Source: a virus
Strand: one strand, 5' to 3'
IMG/VR virus record: IMGVR_UViG_3300024520_000558
Span: 1-21,423 of that record
DNA: 21,423 bases
The notes beneath the pieces were generated by a model that saw nothing but the letters and a program-made list of their open reading frames with translations, searched no databases and had not been told where the DNA came from. Both the position numbers and the translations under genes were made by a program. Below, piece after piece: positions 19,842-21,423 of this stretch; within the stretch, counting starts at the first letter, position 1; each line of letters opens with the position of its first letter.

Positions 19842-21423
19842 TATGCGTTCTCCAATGCTTCTATTCTTGCCTTGAGTTCATCATTTGCGGTGGATAGTTC
19901 CTGTATTGCCTTAACAAGCATTGGTGTCAAAGCCATTTTTATGGATTTTCTCTTTATCCCTTGAGCTGATTCTGTATTTATTGGGGACTCTTGCTCAGTT
20001 ACTAAAGAAGGAAACACTTCCTCAAATTCTTGTGCAATAAAACCAATCTTCTTTTCTCCAACTTTATTTGGATGGTATTCGGGTATCCATTCAAAGTTTC
20101 TCACTCTTAGTCTGTTTATGTCCGCTAACTTATCAGTGACATCAGCAATGTTTGTTTTGAGGTTCTCATCAGAAGTTAAAATCCCCGAATCTGATGTGAC
20201 AACATCACCATCTGAATAAATGTGTAATCTATAGGCTGTTACATCGCCACACCTAAGAAAGTATCTCGTGGCATCGTCAGGAGTAGCATTTGAAAAGTTT
20301 ATGATTTGTCCATACGCATTATCGTTATCAGCATTTTCAATTTGGAATGTGGCTTCATTGTCGGCATCTGATTTTACGTGCAATTTATAACCAGGGCTTC
20401 CAGTCCCAATTCCACACTTTCCGTTGACATTTAAATGAATTACTCCTGCATTTGTAAGGATGTCAAGATTGCCACCTGCATTTTTAGAAAGTCTAACTTC
20501 CTCACTTGATCCCCCTGTAGCATCACCTTTTGAAAAATAAATGTCAGAAGCACCATTACCTTCACCTATCCATAATTGAGCATTAGCATTAGATAATTTT
20601 GTTGTAACACCTGTGGCTGTGATATTGCCACTCCCATCAATTCTCATTCTCTCAGAATCAGCCGTAACAAATTTAATAAAATTATTAGTTGTTGATGAAG
20701 TCGCATCACCATTCCCAAAGATGCCAGACTTATCATCTCCAAATCTATATCCTTTATTTTCTGGGACAAAAATATCTTCAGTAAATGTGGTTATGCCATC
20801 TTTATTAATTGTAAGAACATTTGTATCAAGAGTGTTATCATCTGCATCTGACCTTGATATGCCAAAATGGTCTGCACTTGCCGAACCTGCAACAACCCCT
20901 GCCCCAAATCCCCAAGACCTTGAATTAGCATTGCTTCCGTGAGTGTTCCATCTTAATTGTTTGGCGAATGGCAGAGTGACTTCACCAGCAAATGTGGCAG
21001 TTGTGCCACTATAGGTAGAATTTGTAGTTCCGTTACTAATTATATAAAGAGATGACCCAACTCCACCTATTCCTGTGGATGATTCATCGTTACGAGGGTT
21101 TAGTGTTGGGTTTGTTGCGGATGCAGTTTCATTCAAAATCCGCCCTGCTCCAGTTGCACTTCCTTTGATTGACCCTGAAGAAGTAACTGCTCCTGCATTC
21201 CAAACACCTGTACCTATTGTGCCTACTGTAGTGATTGCTGTTGAGCTTCCAATATCAAGTGCTACTGGGTCAGTTGTTCCGTCACCAACTAATATTTCAC
21301 CATCACCCAAAACTGCTGTAGCTGTGACTGCCCCTGTTCCACTACCTAATAAAACACCACCATCAGTTAAAGATGTTGCACCTGTTCCACCACGGGCTAC
21401 TGATAAAGTTCCAGTTGTTCCAG
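19841..21423 (-). CDS. Tail fibre/spike with C-terminal S74 chaperone domain (5' end beyond window)
   Basis: The frame is open to the window edge; at least 526 residues are present and the true start lies upstream. The N-terminal part seen has GGTGATSLTDGGVLLGSG and LVGDGTTDPVALDIG repeats typical of trimeric tail fibres. The middle is beta-rich (many GIGT, LHVKSDADNEATF-like segments). The C-terminus is the peptidase S74 intramolecular chaperone: TSDENLKTNI, with the catalytic Ser (codon 20171-20173) five residues before the Lys (20156-20158), then KKIGFIAQEFEEVFP and a final coiled coil (LVKAIQELSTANDELKARIE). It should trimerise the fibre, cut itself before that Ser, and release a 110-residue chaperone. 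Confidence 0.88.
   Translation of the reverse strand, partial: GTTGTLSVARGGTGATSLTDGGVLLGSGTGAVTATAVLGDGEILVGDGTTDPVALDIGSSTAITTVGTIGTGVWNAGAVTSSGSIKGSATGAGRILNETASATNPTLNPRNDESSTGIGGVGSSLYIISNGTTNSTYSGTTATFAGEVTLPFAKQLRWNTHGSNANSRSWGFGAGVVAGSASADHFGISRSDADDNTLDTNVLTINKDGITTFTEDIFVPENKGYRFGDDKSGIFGNGDATSSTTNNFIKFVTADSERMRIDGSGNITATGVTTKLSNANAQLWIGEGNGASDIYFSKGDATGGSSEEVRLSKNAGGNLDILTNAGVIHLNVNGKCGIGTGSPGYKLHVKSDADNEATFQIENADNDNAYGQIINFSNATPDDATRYFLRCGDVTAYRLHIYSDGDVVTSDSGILTSDENLKTNIADVTDKLADINRLRVRNFEWIPEYHPNKVGEKKIGFIAQEFEEVFPSLVTEQESPINTESAQGIKRKSIKMALTPMLVKAIQELSTANDELKARIEALENA

Noticed and set aside
20613-20942. 109-aa + strand ORF within the tail fibre
   Set aside because: Shadow of the fibre reading frame, Leu/Pro/Ser-rich, with no upstream start signal.
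1-21423. CRISPR array, tRNA, insertion sequence or integrase/attachment site
   Set aside because: No regularly spaced repeats with unique spacers, no cloverleaf with a TTCRA arm, no transposase or recombinase motifs were seen. The only short direct repeats of note are those inside the initiator gene.

Overview
The window is a piece of an AT-rich tailed-phage genome (Caudoviricetes), most likely a marine, uncultured siphovirus-like phage. It has a tape-measure protein, a major tail protein, an S74-type tail fibre, a primase-helicase and an SSB-like protein. Nothing looks chromosomal: there are no rRNA, tRNA, transposase, integrase or CRISPR features. Terminase, portal, capsid and a DNA polymerase are also absent and should lie outside the window. 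Two late proteins have Sec signal peptides, one ending in LFGQ, which fits a Gram-negative host. By recollection only, that style is common in Marinimicrobia (SAR406) proteins.

There are two opposed gene blocks. Positions 1-8275 (+ strand) are an early and replication block of about 25 small, tightly packed genes. Most neighbours are joined by ATGA, TAATG or TTGA overlaps. In order: small membrane and Cys-rich proteins; an O-like replication initiator (866-1654) with direct repeats and an AT-rich tract inside its gene, laid out like the lambda origin; three unknown proteins; a T7-gp4-like primase-helicase (2640-4304); a DEDDy 3'-5' exonuclease with zinc ribbons at both ends (4473-5354); an SSB-like protein ending in DLPF (5774-6280); an HNH protein (6277-6621); a run of tiny genes; a MazG/DUF1599-like protein (7442-7759); a zinc-ribbon protein; and a NinB/Orf-like recombination protein (7949-8275). 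A compact hairpin terminator at about 8281-8310 separates the two convergent blocks.

Positions 8333-21423 (- strand, read from right to left) are the late block. It begins with an S74 intramolecular-chaperone tail fibre that is cut off by the window edge. Then come small membrane proteins, a secreted basic protein coupled to a secreted HMA (heavy-metal-associated) domain protein, a DUF6447-like protein, an XhlA/holin-like membrane cassette and a lysozyme/transglycosylase-like enzyme. The tail block follows: head-tail adaptor, tail terminator, small protein, major tail protein, two tail-assembly chaperone ORFs, tape measure, a large tail hub/tip protein and a last tail protein.

The strongest unlabelled signals are (1) an origin-like array inside the initiator gene and (2) a -1 ribosomal frameshift cassette joining the two chaperone ORFs. 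The cassette has a G-run slippery site, a 5-nt spacer and an 11-bp stem. The downstream reading frame is clearly coding but has no ATG, GTG or TTG until far inside it. The HMA-domain/basic-protein pair is the most unexpected gene content.
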